64,000 nucleotides of DNA from Paenibacillus oceani (GTDB lineage Bacteria > Bacillota > Bacilli > Paenibacillales > NBRC-103111), in NCBI RefSeq assembly GCF_014705615.1, contig NZ_JACXJA010000006.1, forward strand, positions 124,001-188,000, written 5' to 3'. The notes under the pieces are model-generated. The model saw only the letters and a list, made by a program, of their open reading frames with translations, ran no database searches and had not been told where the DNA came from. This document shows positions 8,904-18,078 of this stretch, piece after piece; position 1 is the first letter of the stretch; every line of letters begins with the position of its first letter. Made by a program: the position numbers and the translations under genes.

Positions 8904-11900
8904 CTAGTCTGCGCTCAGCGCCAGCCGGAACGTCTTCAGCTCGAACGGTTTGAAATAAGCGTTAAAGTGATGCTCGCCATGCTCTACCGCAACCGGCTCC
9001 AGCTCCGACAGATTGACTTCCTCGGCTTTGCTCAAGCCATAGTGAACCTGGAACGTGACTTCTCCCCGCTTGCCTCCGTACTCGTAACAGCGCACGATCC
9101 ATTCGTCGGAATCCTCGGCCTTCTTCACCGTGTCGATCATCACGTGATCGCCGCTGACGCTGATCAGGCTGAGTGCCGCAGGAAGCGCCGCTGACGCGGC
9201 TTCCGTACCGCTTGCCGGCAGGGCGGCGGCCAGGACCGGCACGTTGAGCCGGTGAGCCTGCTCCGCCGTCCCCGCCGCGAACCAGTCTCCGTCGTGCGGA
9301 AGCAGCGCGTAGGTGAAGACGTGCTCGCCCTTGTCGCATTCGGGATCGGGTTTGTTCGACGATTTGAGCAGCGTGATTCTCATCACGTTGTCGCGGATGT
9401 CGTGGCCGTACTTGCAGTCGTTCATCATGCTGACGCCGAAGCCCCGCTCGGACAAATCGACCCACTTGTGCGCGCACGACTCGAACCGCGCGAAGTCCCA
9501 GCTCGTATTCCAGTGTGTAGGCCGCTGTACGTGACCGAACTGAATCTCGTAGGTGGCTGCGGTCGCCCTCACGTTCACCGGGAACGCAACCTTCAGCAAG
9601 GTTTCCCGCTCCTGCCAGTCTACCCAGGTGGAGAAATCGATGCGCGGATCGTGCGCATACAACAACACGTCCTGACGGATCGTCGTCTTGCCGTATTGCC
9701 AGACGAAGCGGATGACCGCCCGCATCGGCCCGTTCTCCAGCACCTCGAACGTGCGGATATCGGTGACGTGGCGCACTTTCTCGGTATAGAAGATGTCGAT
9801 CTCCCAGTTGTCGTGATTGACCGGCTTATCCTCGTGCACGTCGAACCGGTTGCCCGTCTCGCCTGCGGCGAGCACTTCCCGGCCGGTCCGTTTATCGTAC
9901 AGTCTGGCGATCTGTCCCGCTTCGTTCCATTCGATCTCGTAAAACGGCGTCGATACCGAGCGTCCTTCGAACGTGAAGGCCGGGGCTTCCTCCGCAGCCG
10001 GAGCAGCGGCATCCTCCATCCGGATCGTCGTATACCCCATCGCCGGTATGGCGTTCACCCGCAGTTGCAGGCAGTCCCCGTCATCCAGGCCGCTGACCCG
10101 CTCGGCGCTTACGAGATTGCCCTCTGCATCACGCCAGCACTTGCCCGCGAACCGCGCTTCCCACGGAAGCTGGACCAGTTCGCTGCGGCTCCAGGGCAGC
10201 GAGTTGATCACGATCCAGCCTGGACGTTCGTCCCCGCCTACGAAGGAAGCGATCCGGGCGACCCCGCCCGTCAATGCCTCTTGCGCCAGCTGATCGGCCT
10301 CGGCATATTCCACCCGGCAATCCTCGTACACCGCCGTAATCGACGACCCCGGCAAAATATCGTGGAACTGGTTGCGCAGCACGATTTTCCAGCTGTCATA
10401 GAGCTGCTCCTGCGGATATGACGCATACCCTGCCAGTGGGCTGCCGAAGCTGGCGACGATCTCCGCATCACGTAGCTTGAACTCCATCCGCCGGTTCATC
10501 CGCTTCACGTACCCTTGCGACGTGTAAGTCCCGCGGTGCAGCTCCAGATACAGCTCGCCGTCCCACCGGTGCACGTAGCGGTCCGTCGACGAGACCGTGT
10601 TCTCCAGCTTGTTGAAAAACTCGTCGGCCCGCCCTGTCGTCGCCTTCGGCAAGCCCGGCATGTTCTCCAGCCGTCTGCGCAGCTCGAGCATCGTCCGCGT
10701 AGGTCCGCCGCCGCCGTCCCCCCAGCCGTATGAGAGCAGCAGTTCGGAGTCGTTGATTTCCTTGTCGCGGTAATTGTTCCAGATGCCGACGAGCGTCGCG
10801 GGAAGCACTTGGCCGTTGTACGTGTAAAACCGGGTGAACGGGCTGTCGGCTAGGTCCGGGTCCGGCGTCGTAATGTAATGCGTCAAGATCTCAGTGCCGT
10901 CGATCCCCCGCCAGTAAAACGTATCGTGCGGAAACCGGTTATAGACGTTCCAGCTGATTTTCGTCGTCATGAAATGTTTCAGACCGCTTTTCTGCAAAAT
11001 TTGCGGCAGCGCCCAGCTGTAGCCGAATACGTCAGGCAGCCATAAATACTCGCATTTGGCGCCGAATTTCTCCTCGAAATAACGCATCCCGTACAGCAGC
11101 TGGCGGACAAGCGATTCGCCGGATGGAATGTTGCAGTCCGACTCGAGCCACATCGCGCCGCCCGCCTCCCAGCGGCCTTCGCTGACCCGTTCCTTGATCT
11201 TCGCGAACAGCTCCGGATAATCGTGCTCGATATATTCGTACAGCTGAGGCTGCGTCTGCAAAAACACATAATCCGGGAACTGCTCCATCAGACGGAGCAC
11301 GGTCGAGAATGAGCGCGCCGCCTTCTCCCTCGTATGTTTCAGCTGCCACAGCCAGGCTACGTCGATATGCGTGTGGCCGATGCAGCGGACCGTAAGCGGC
11401 TGGAACTTCGGCAGAGCGTCCAGCTCGGCCTTCAGCTTCGCGTTCGCTTCCCGGACGCTGGCGTAAAACGCCTCGTCGCCCGGCACCCGCCAATCGAGCA
11501 GCAGCAGCGAGCGGTCAAGCGCTTTCAACAGCGCCTGCTTCTCCCAGCTGTTCTCCGGCAGAACCTTGACCGTATGCCATACCGCGAACGCCGTGTAGTA
11601 CAGATCGTCCGTTTCCTTGTCCAGCAAGGCGAGGACCGACATCGTGAAGCGGTGCTCCAGATCGGTCTTCAGTCCCGACTCCCCGTTTAATCCGCTCCAT
11701 ATTTTAAATAGAAGCTCAACCTTCTGCCCGACGAACGATTCGGAGAAAAATACTTCTTTATGATTGCTGCCAACTCCCTGATAAGGCGAGCCGTTCACAT
11801 ACAGGAGCGATTCGAACCCCGAGTTGTAGCCGGCCCCGGTTTTCCCGAAGTCGAACAAGCCGACCACAGTCCGGCTCGACCATTCCGAAGGAACGAAAAC

Positions 11901-12110
11901 GTCGGCCTTCAGCCACGCCGTCAGGTCGTAGCCGCTCCACCGCTCGCCTACCGTGATGCCCCCCCACTCCGCATGATCCGGCGGCATGGCGCCGACCTCG
12001 GCTTGCCGGTCGATCCACATCCGGTAAAACGGTATTTCACGATGATCGAGATAGCGGTACTGGTCCAGTTGCGCGATTCGTTTCTTCAGCTTTTCGAACG
12101 TTAGAAGCAT
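8904..12110 (-). CDS. Alpha-mannosidase, glycoside hydrolase family 38
   Basis: 1068 residues, as expected for bacterial GH38 enzymes. Zinc and active-site residues are visible in GHTHIDVAWLW (H246, H248, D250) and in WLPDVFGYSWALPQ, where D360 is the predicted catalytic nucleophile. The middle and C-terminal regions match the helical and beta-sandwich domains of the family. There is no signal peptide, so it acts in the cytoplasm on imported alpha-mannosides. The start ATG 12110 has GGAGGGG seven bases upstream, and a good sigma-A-type promoter lies at 12152-12180. It is the first gene of the mannosidase-kinase-aldolase run (150-base gap to the kinase). Confidence 0.93.
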   Translation of the reverse strand: MLLTFEKLKKRIAQLDQYRYLDHREIPFYRMWIDRQAEVGAMPPDHAEWGGITVGERWSGYDLTAWLKADVFVPSEWSSRTVVGLFDFGKTGAGYNSGFESLLYVNGSPYQGVGSNHKEVFFSESFVGQKVELLFKIWSGLNGESGLKTDLEHRFTMSVLALLDKETDDLYYTAFAVWHTVKVLPENSWEKQALLKALDRSLLLLDWRVPGDEAFYASVREANAKLKAELDALPKFQPLTVRCIGHTHIDVAWLWQLKHTREKAARSFSTVLRLMEQFPDYVFLQTQPQLYEYIEHDYPELFAKIKERVSEGRWEAGGAMWLESDCNIPSGESLVRQLLYGMRYFEEKFGAKCEYLWLPDVFGYSWALPQILQKSGLKHFMTTKISWNVYNRFPHDTFYWRGIDGTEILTHYITTPDPDLADSPFTRFYTYNGQVLPATLVGIWNNYRDKEINDSELLLSYGWGDGGGGPTRTMLELRRRLENMPGLPKATTGRADEFFNKLENTVSSTDRYVHRWDGELYLELHRGTYTSQGYVKRMNRRMEFKLRDAEIVASFGSPLAGYASYPQEQLYDSWKIVLRNQFHDILPGSSITAVYEDCRVEYAEADQLAQEALTGGVARIASFVGGDERPGWIVINSLPWSRSELVQLPWEARFAGKCWRDAEGNLVSAERVSGLDDGDCLQLRVNAIPAMGYTTIRMEDAAAPAAEEAPAFTFEGRSVSTPFYEIEWNEAGQIARLYDKRTGREVLAAGETGNRFDVHEDKPVNHDNWEIDIFYTEKVRHVTDIRTFEVLENGPMRAVIRFVWQYGKTTIRQDVLLYAHDPRIDFSTWVDWQERETLLKVAFPVNVRATAATYEIQFGHVQRPTHWNTSWDFARFESCAHKWVDLSERGFGVSMMNDCKYGHDIRDNVMRITLLKSSNKPDPECDKGEHVFTYALLPHDGDWFAAGTAEQAHRLNVPVLAAALPASGTEAASAALPAALSLISVSGDHVMIDTVKKAEDSDEWIVRCYEYGGKRGEVTFQVHYGLSKAEEVNLSELEPVAVEHGEHHFNAYFKPFELKTFRLALSAD

Positions 12111-12151
12111 AGGCCCCTCCTATAAAATCGATCCTGAATTTAATTAATTTA

Positions 12152-12180
12152 ATCATAAAGATAACTCTCAATTTTGTAAA
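12152..12180 (-). promoter_or_regulatory. Sigma-A-type promoter of the alpha-mannosidase run
   Basis: Read on the minus strand: TTTACA (12180-12175), a 17-base spacer, then TATGAT (12157-12152). The start codon is about 40 bases further on. Both boxes match the vegetative consensus at four to five of six positions. No catabolite-repression (cre) palindrome was seen next to it. Confidence 0.65.
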
Positions 12181-12585
12181 GTGTTTTTTCCGGTTTTTTC
12201 CCTGAAATCTGGCCGGACTTGTCCGCGGGCTCCTTGAATTTAGCCGCTTGTGGCGCCGTTTTCCGCCATGTCTCGTATTTTTTTATTCACAAAGATAATT
12301 TGATTTTTACGAAAACTACACATTACGGACCGAGCAAACATCCGTTATCGGCACCCGCGGGCTATAATTGCAAAATAGTAAGGAATTCGATGAAATGATG
12401 GGATAAAGCATCGTTTGTTCACGAAGCTGACGTAATAAAGCGTCTCCCCCCCTTCAACCGTTCTTAACAATTACCCCGTATGGTTATAAAATGTGGGGGA
12501 AAATGTGGCAAATCGCACACATGTTCGCATTTGCCGATAATCACCTAAAAAAAGACGGATGGATGGACCAAGGGGAGGAAGAGCC
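12181..12585. other. Divergent intergenic region; candidate plus-strand promoter at 12464-12492
   Basis: Between the mannosidase gene (minus) and the ABC exporter gene (plus) there are about 400 bases without a gene. The plus-strand sequence TTAACA (12464-12469), a 17-base spacer and TAAAAT (12487-12492) could drive the exporter, leaving a roughly 90-base leader. A second TATAAT (12363-12368) has no clear -35. No hairpin terminator, riboswitch or operator repeat was recognised in the rest. Confidence 0.45.
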
Positions 12586-14625
12586 ATGAGCACTGGCGGC
12601 GATTCAGGAACGGGTAAGGGTACGCGAACGGGAACGGAAACGGGGACGAGTACAAGCACGGAGTCATCCAAGAAGAAGCTGATCCGGAGGTATTTGCAAT
12701 TCGTCAAGCCTTATTGGCACTACTTGGCGGCGATCGTCGCATTGGGCATGCTCCAGTATGTCGTGCCGCTGTCAAGTCCGTGGCTGACCAAAATTTTGAT
12801 TGACGATGTGCTGGGTCAGTCGGATTCCGGTTGGACGCTGAAAAAAGTCGTCGTTATTTTCGCCTCGATTTATGCGATGAGCGTCGTCGTTTCGTTTTTC
12901 AAAAGCCTGCTCACGGCGCGGCTGGGAAGCCAGATGGTTGCTTTTGTAAGAAGGCAAGTGTATGAGCACATCCAGAAAATGTCGCAGCGGTTTTATGATA
13001 ACCAGCAGGTCGGCGGGTTGTTGTCCCGGGTCATTCACGATGTCAACGGAGCGCAAAATTTGGTAGGAAATACTGTGATCAATGTGCTGTTCGATCTGGT
13101 CATGGTTATTTTTGCTGCCTTCTTCCTCTTCTCGCTGAACTGGCATCTCGCCCTGCTGTCGCTCTGGCTGCTGCCGATCTACTATTTGTCGTTCACGAAC
13201 CTGAACATCCGGATCCGGTACGCGTCGCGGGCGGTGAACCGTCAGATGGAGCGCATATCCGGCGTGCTCGTCGAGAGAATCTCGGGGATGAAGGTCGTCC
13301 AGTCGTTTAACGGGGAACATACGGAGCTTGAGCGGTTCGACAAGCAGACCGGCCGTCATATCAACCATTCGCTGGCCGCTCAGCTGCTGTCCAACCTGCT
13401 GGGGCGGATCAGCGAAATCGTCGGGCATTCCGGCACGCTCATCACTTGGGCGGTCGGCGGGGCGTTCGTACTGAACGGCGAGATGAGCATCGGTTCCCTG
13501 ATTGCGTTCCAGGCTTTCCTCGGTCAAATGTACGGGCCGATCCAGCGTTTCGCCGACGTGAACGTCACGGTTCAAAATGCGATGACCAATATCGAGCGAA
13601 TCTTCGAGCTGCTCGACGTCGAGCCGGACGTGCGCAACAAGGACAATGCGCTGCCGCTCAAATCGTGCCAAGGCGATATCCGGTTCAAAAACGTTTCGTT
13701 TACGTACGAGACGGAGCTTCCGGCCCCGAGAACCGATACGGTCCATAACGATCCCGATCTGGTCGAGCTGCAAAAGCCGGATCGGTCGTTCTACTGGTAT
13801 CCGCCCAAGACGAATCCGACCGTACTGCCGACAACGGTCGAATCACGGACCGCGCTCGAATCGATAAGCTTTCACGCGAAGCCCGGTCAGGTCGTCGCAC
13901 TGGTCGGCCCGAGCGGTGCGGGCAAATCGACGCTGATCAATTTCATTCCGCGGTTTTACGATGCCGATCAGGGGTCGTTGTATCTCGACGGACGGGATAT
14001 TAAGGAATACGATTTGCACGACTTGAGGAAGCAGATTGCGGTCGTGCTTCAGGATAATATCTTATTCTCCGGAACCGTCTACGACAATATCGTCTACGGA
14101 CGGCCGGAAGCTTCGATGAATGAAGTGATTGAAGCGGCCAAGGCAGCCAACGCCCATGACTTTATTATGAAATGGGAGAAAGGCTACAGTACCGTGCTCG
14201 GAGAACGCGGACTGCGGCTGTCGGGCGGACAGAAGCAACGGCTGGCGATCGCGCGGGCGCTGCTCAAAGATCCGAAAATATTAATTCTCGACGAAGCGAC
14301 GTCCGCCCTGGATGCGGAATCGGAAGCGGTCGTCACCGAGGCGCTCGACAATCTGATGAAAAACCGCACCACCTTCATTATTGCGCACCGGCTCGCCACC
14401 GTCGTCAGAGCCGACATCATTCTCGTCATGGACAACGGCCATATTGCCGAACACGGTACGCACGAGCAGTTGCTCCAGAAAGGCGGCCTGTACCGCGAGC
14501 TGTACGAGAAGCAGTTGAAGGCGATGCGGCCCGAAGGGCTGGAAATCGCCGAGGTGGCGGCAGCTTCGGCGACAGCGACGGCAGCGGCGGCCCAGGCTCA
14601 ACAGCCTGCTCCGGTCACCGTTTGA
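12586..14625 (+). CDS. ABC exporter half-transporter (permease fused to ATPase) with an inserted loop in the ATPase domain
   Basis: 679 residues. The ATG at 12586 follows GGGGAGGAAGAGCC. A 25-residue Gly/Thr/Ser-rich hydrophilic N-terminus precedes six membrane helices (about 40-330), and the nucleotide-binding domain holds Walker A GPSGAGKST, Q-loop LQDNILF, signature LSGGQKQRL, Walker B ILILDEATSALD and the switch His in IIAHRLAT. Unusually, between the A-loop tyrosine (VSFTYE) and the strand ALESISFHAKPGQ there are about 48 residues where most relatives have fewer than ten; the insert is rich in Pro, Asp and aromatic residues. The C-terminus ends in an Ala/Thr/Gln-rich tail. It probably works as a homodimer exporting a lipid, peptide or drug; substrate unknown. 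Confidence 0.9.
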   Translation: MSTGGDSGTGKGTRTGTETGTSTSTESSKKKLIRRYLQFVKPYWHYLAAIVALGMLQYVVPLSSPWLTKILIDDVLGQSDSGWTLKKVVVIFASIYAMSVVVSFFKSLLTARLGSQMVAFVRRQVYEHIQKMSQRFYDNQQVGGLLSRVIHDVNGAQNLVGNTVINVLFDLVMVIFAAFFLFSLNWHLALLSLWLLPIYYLSFTNLNIRIRYASRAVNRQMERISGVLVERISGMKVVQSFNGEHTELERFDKQTGRHINHSLAAQLLSNLLGRISEIVGHSGTLITWAVGGAFVLNGEMSIGSLIAFQAFLGQMYGPIQRFADVNVTVQNAMTNIERIFELLDVEPDVRNKDNALPLKSCQGDIRFKNVSFTYETELPAPRTDTVHNDPDLVELQKPDRSFYWYPPKTNPTVLPTTVESRTALESISFHAKPGQVVALVGPSGAGKSTLINFIPRFYDADQGSLYLDGRDIKEYDLHDLRKQIAVVLQDNILFSGTVYDNIVYGRPEASMNEVIEAAKAANAHDFIMKWEKGYSTVLGERGLRLSGGQKQRLAIARALLKDPKILILDEATSALDAESEAVVTEALDNLMKNRTTFIIAHRLATVVRADIILVMDNGHIAEHGTHEQLLQKGGLYRELYEKQLKAMRPEGLEIAEVAAASATATAAAAQAQQPAPVTV

Positions 14626-14665
14626 TTCGACAAAGCAGCGGCGCGATCCGACATTTTTCATGCAC

Positions 14666-14790
14666 TTATACACAAATTTATGCACACTATCTACAGGGGA
14701 AAAATCCTTTATCCCGTTAATATTCCAAGTTTCATCCACATATCCACAGAAGCGCTTGTCCACAACTTGGCGGATGCGGCTTTATGCACA
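14666..14790 (+). promoter_or_regulatory. Cluster of six DnaA-box-like 9-mers
   Basis: In the 300-base gap between the exporter and the GH31 gene there are three exact matches to the relaxed DnaA box TTATNCACA: TTATACACA (14666), TTATGCACA (14678) and TTATGCACA (14782). Three more have one mismatch to TTATCCACA: TCATCCACA (14732), ATATCCACA (14740) and TTGTCCACA (14756). All six point the same way within 125 bases. No dnaA, dnaN or AT-rich unwinding stretch is nearby, so this is not an origin by itself; it resembles the DnaA-box clusters that titrate DnaA or let it act as a transcription factor in Bacillus (known of the genus; inference here). Confidence 0.6.
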
Positions 14791-14932
14791 GGCGGAACAT
14801 GAAACGGTTCAGAGCGGTACGCTATAATCCGACAGGAACGCATCAGATTACGATAAGATGCAACCGAATTGCCTACTTTCCCCGGACGGATTCCGCCTAT
14901 AATGGGCCTATTCAAGGGAAAGGGGTAACCGA

Positions 14933-17302
14933 ATGTCGACACCATCTGCATTTGTTCCACATACCGCAAAGGGAGCCCGGCCGCATAAGTTTATCCAGTT
15001 TCAGGTGAGCGGCGGCGGGTATATGCGAATCGAACCCGTCGCTCCGCACACGTTCCGGGTCCGGCTAAGCGAGTCGGACGCGTTTCCGGAGCCGCCGCTC
15101 GTCCGCTACGGCGTTATTACCCACCCGGACGGCGAGACGGATTATGAGGCGGATTACGAGACGGACCGGGACGGACAACGGCTGACGATCCGGACGGCCG
15201 GCGCCATGCTCGACATCGATACTGGCAGCGGCACCGTATGCTTAAGGAAACCGGACGGGACGATGCTGACCGCCAGTTCCGTCCCTCCTTGGTCGACCCG
15301 CAGCGGATTTGGAGCGGAATTCGTTCTGTCCGAGGATGAACGTTTCTACGGGCTGGGCGATGTCACCCGAGACCGGATCGAGCAGCGGGGACACCGCTTG
15401 GACATGTGGGTACTCAACGTGAAGTCGTATGCGCCGATTCCGTATTTAATGAGCAGCAAAGGCTGGGGATTGTTCGTTAACACCACCTCCCGCCATTCGG
15501 TCGATATCGGCAAGACGGTGGCAGATAAATTGAGGTTCTGGGGACGCAGCGGCGAGCTGGACTTTTATCTGATCGCAGCGGACAGCTACGCGGGTCTGCT
15601 CGATCATTATACGAACTTGACCGGCAAGCCTCAGCTGCTGCCGCTCTGGGCTTACGGACTGACTTTCGTCTGCAACCAGCAGGCAACCGCCCGGGAGATG
15701 CTCGACGACGCGGTTCAATTCCGCAGGGAAGGGATTCCGTGCGACCTGATCGGGCTGGAGCCGGGATGGATGGAGCACCGTTACGACTACTCGCTGAACA
15801 AGAGCTGGCATCCCGAGCGCTTTTATCTCCCTTATTGGGCGGAGCAAGGACCCGGCACCTTTATCGGGGCACTGGAGAGACAAGGGTTCAAGCTGAGCTT
15901 ATGGCTGTGCTGCGACTACGATTTGACGCATCATGAAGAACGTCTGGCCGGAGGAGCGGACGAAGCCGACCCGGCGGACACCAGCCCCGCCGACTTGCAC
16001 CCGGACGATTACGAGCAGGATACGCGGCTGCAGGAGCCAACCTACATGGATAAAATTACGAAGCCGGAAGAGCCGTGGTTCGCCCACCTGCAGAAATTCG
16101 TCGATCAGGGAGTCGCCGCATTTAAGATGGACGCCGCCAACCAGACGCTGGAGCACCCCGACCGGAAATGGGGCAACGGGCTGGACGACAACGCCATGCA
16201 CAATCTGTACCCGCTGCTGCTCGGCAAGCAAATGCATACCGGCTTCAAGGAGCGGACCGGGCGGCGGTCGATGATCTACTCGGCCGGCGGATATGCGGGC
16301 ATCCAGCGCTATGCGGCCACCTGGGCGGGAGATACCGGCGGCGGTCCGAGGCCGCTCGTATCCGTTCTGAATCACGGATTGTCGGGACATACGAATACGA
16401 GCTGCGACATGGAGGTTTTCACTCCGGCTGGCATTCATTTCGGATTTTTGCAGCCATGGTCGCAGGTGAACAGCTGGGCTTACTGGCGCCACCCTTGGCT
16501 GCTCGACAAGAAACAGCTGCAGATGTTCAAGCTGTACGCCAAGCTTCGCTACCGGCTGCTGCCTTACATTTATTCCGCAGCCCATACCGCCGCCCGGACC
16601 GGCCTGCCGATCGTTCGCGCGATGCCGCTTGCTTACCCGGACGATCCGAATTGCGCCAATTTGCTGCAGCAGTACCTGTTTGGCGATTCACTGCTGGTCG
16701 GCGCCTTTACGGAGACGATCTATTTGCCTGCCGGCGAATGGATCGACTATTGGACCGGCGCCCGGCACACCGGCGGGCAAGAGCTGCAAGTGAGCGTTCC
16801 CGGCCATGCCGGCGGACCGCTCTTCATCCGCGCCGGCGCCATTTTGCCCGAATGGCCGGAGATGGACTATGTCGGCGAAGTTTCGCTGGAGCGGATCGGA
16901 TTGCGCGTCTACCCGTACGGAGACAGCGAGTTTACGCTTTACGAGGACGACGGAGCGACATACCAGTATTTGGAGGAGCAGGTGGCGGTCACCCGCATCC
17001 GGAGCCAGTACGCCGGCGGGCGCACCGTTATCGGGATCGGCCCCCGGGAAGGCCGCTATGAGGGGATGCCGGACACCCGCACATTCGAGCTGTTCGTGCA
17101 TGTGAGCACAAAGCCTGCACAGGTCACGGTCAACGGCCAGCCGTGGCAGGAGGAGCCGAAGCGGACATCCGGCGAGGAACAATCGGCGGACAGCCCGGCG
17201 AACGCATGGACGTATGACGAGGTAGCAGCTGCCGTCCGCTTGCTCGTCACCGAGGACCCGGCGAGGCTGGCGGACGTGACCGTCGAGCTTCTGCAGAAGT
17301 GA
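14933..17302 (+). CDS. Glycoside hydrolase family 31 (alpha-glucosidase/alpha-xylosidase type)
   Basis: 789 residues. The GH31 TIM barrel (about 230-580) is flanked by an N-terminal beta-sandwich and C-terminal sandwich domains (IYLPAGEWIDYWTG, GGPLFIRAGAILPEWP). The predicted nucleophile is D400 in FKMDAANQ and the acid/base D467 in WAGDTGGG; the barrel also shows GLEPGWMEHRYDYS and WSQVNSWAYWRHPWL. No signal peptide, so cytosolic. RBS AAAGGGG lies seven bases before ATG 14933, and a TATAAT at 14898-14903 lacks a clear -35. It shares about the whole length with the inactive GH31-AraC protein at 24237 and close DNA identity with the fragment at 22204, so three copies of this gene type lie within 12 kb. 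Linkage specificity (glucoside or xyloside) cannot be told by eye. Confidence 0.9.
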   Translation: MSTPSAFVPHTAKGARPHKFIQFQVSGGGYMRIEPVAPHTFRVRLSESDAFPEPPLVRYGVITHPDGETDYEADYETDRDGQRLTIRTAGAMLDIDTGSGTVCLRKPDGTMLTASSVPPWSTRSGFGAEFVLSEDERFYGLGDVTRDRIEQRGHRLDMWVLNVKSYAPIPYLMSSKGWGLFVNTTSRHSVDIGKTVADKLRFWGRSGELDFYLIAADSYAGLLDHYTNLTGKPQLLPLWAYGLTFVCNQQATAREMLDDAVQFRREGIPCDLIGLEPGWMEHRYDYSLNKSWHPERFYLPYWAEQGPGTFIGALERQGFKLSLWLCCDYDLTHHEERLAGGADEADPADTSPADLHPDDYEQDTRLQEPTYMDKITKPEEPWFAHLQKFVDQGVAAFKMDAANQTLEHPDRKWGNGLDDNAMHNLYPLLLGKQMHTGFKERTGRRSMIYSAGGYAGIQRYAATWAGDTGGGPRPLVSVLNHGLSGHTNTSCDMEVFTPAGIHFGFLQPWSQVNSWAYWRHPWLLDKKQLQMFKLYAKLRYRLLPYIYSAAHTAARTGLPIVRAMPLAYPDDPNCANLLQQYLFGDSLLVGAFTETIYLPAGEWIDYWTGARHTGGQELQVSVPGHAGGPLFIRAGAILPEWPEMDYVGEVSLERIGLRVYPYGDSEFTLYEDDGATYQYLEEQVAVTRIRSQYAGGRTVIGIGPREGRYEGMPDTRTFELFVHVSTKPAQVTVNGQPWQEEPKRTSGEEQSADSPANAWTYDEVAAAVRLLVTEDPARLADVTVELLQK

Positions 17303-18078
17303 GCCGACGCCACCGACAGAGCCGCCCTGAAACCGTCCAGAAAGGTGGATAGCGGAACGATTACTTCCGTTATTTATGCAAATTTGCTTAAAATACAGAG
17401 GAAACCTCCGTATAGAGGAAATGAAACTTCTGCTAACGACCACTGCTCGCCTGTTAGATGAGGCTGTCGATACCATGTGGACAACCAAAAGGGAAAAGAT
17501 GAGCTTCTGGCGAGTTTTGTCTGGAATCCCCTACCTTACCATCCTGATTCCATCCAGGGATTCCGGGCAACCTGTTTGAGCAGAAGAAGGCAACTTTTCA
17601 CTTGGAACGCCCTGCGATCCCTTCTACACATTGAATCGACAGCCTCTATATGCCGACAATAAGAGTTTTTAGTATTTATTTTAGTAGCTCTTATTTTTTA
17701 GAAAAGTAATTTTTAAATTTAATAACCCGAGTTTGGCGACATAATTTTCCAGCATCAGGCGTAGCAAGGCTTTGCAGGTTTTTGAATGCTGGTTTTGGTA
17801 CTACAAGCAGTTTTCTGCATGTTCAAGGACTTGTTTTTTGAACTTGGGGTCATTTGCTTTTTCACATTCCAGAGCCGTTAAGAAAGCTTGCTGCACATCT
17901 GTTATTTCTTGAATTTTAAGCATTTTGCGTTTTGTCGCAGTAATTTCTTATTCATGTTTGTGATGAAGCACGTTAACCCGTCAAGCCGTGCGACATCCCG
18001 AAGCTCGTCATTTTTCCATTGTAGGTCAATTTGAAAACTGTCAACTTGCCGCTCTTTACAAGAAGTCGACATTTGTTC
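17303..18078. other. Gene-poor AT-rich stretch with decayed coding remnants
   Basis: About 775 bases without a convincing gene. On the minus strand there are short open segments in two frames: one beginning near 18071 (MSTSCKERQVDSF, then ELRDVARLDGLTCFITN) and a 40-codon piece at 17923-17801 (MLKIQEITDVQQAFLTALEC) with no ribosome binding site. They read like one frameshifted, truncated gene but I do not recognise the family. An inverted repeat AATAAGAG/CTCTTATT (17658-17665, 17688-17695) ending in T's may be a weak terminator. This stretch forms the left flank of the AT-rich island. Confidence 0.4.

Noticed and set aside
14666-14790. Calling the DnaA-box cluster a replication origin
   Set aside because: No dnaA, dnaN, parAB or rep gene, no AT-rich 13-mers; only the box cluster itself is supported.
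17376-17579. A 67-codon plus-strand frame beginning MQICLKYRGNLRIEE
   Set aside because: No RBS, no family resemblance, and located in a decayed intergenic stretch.
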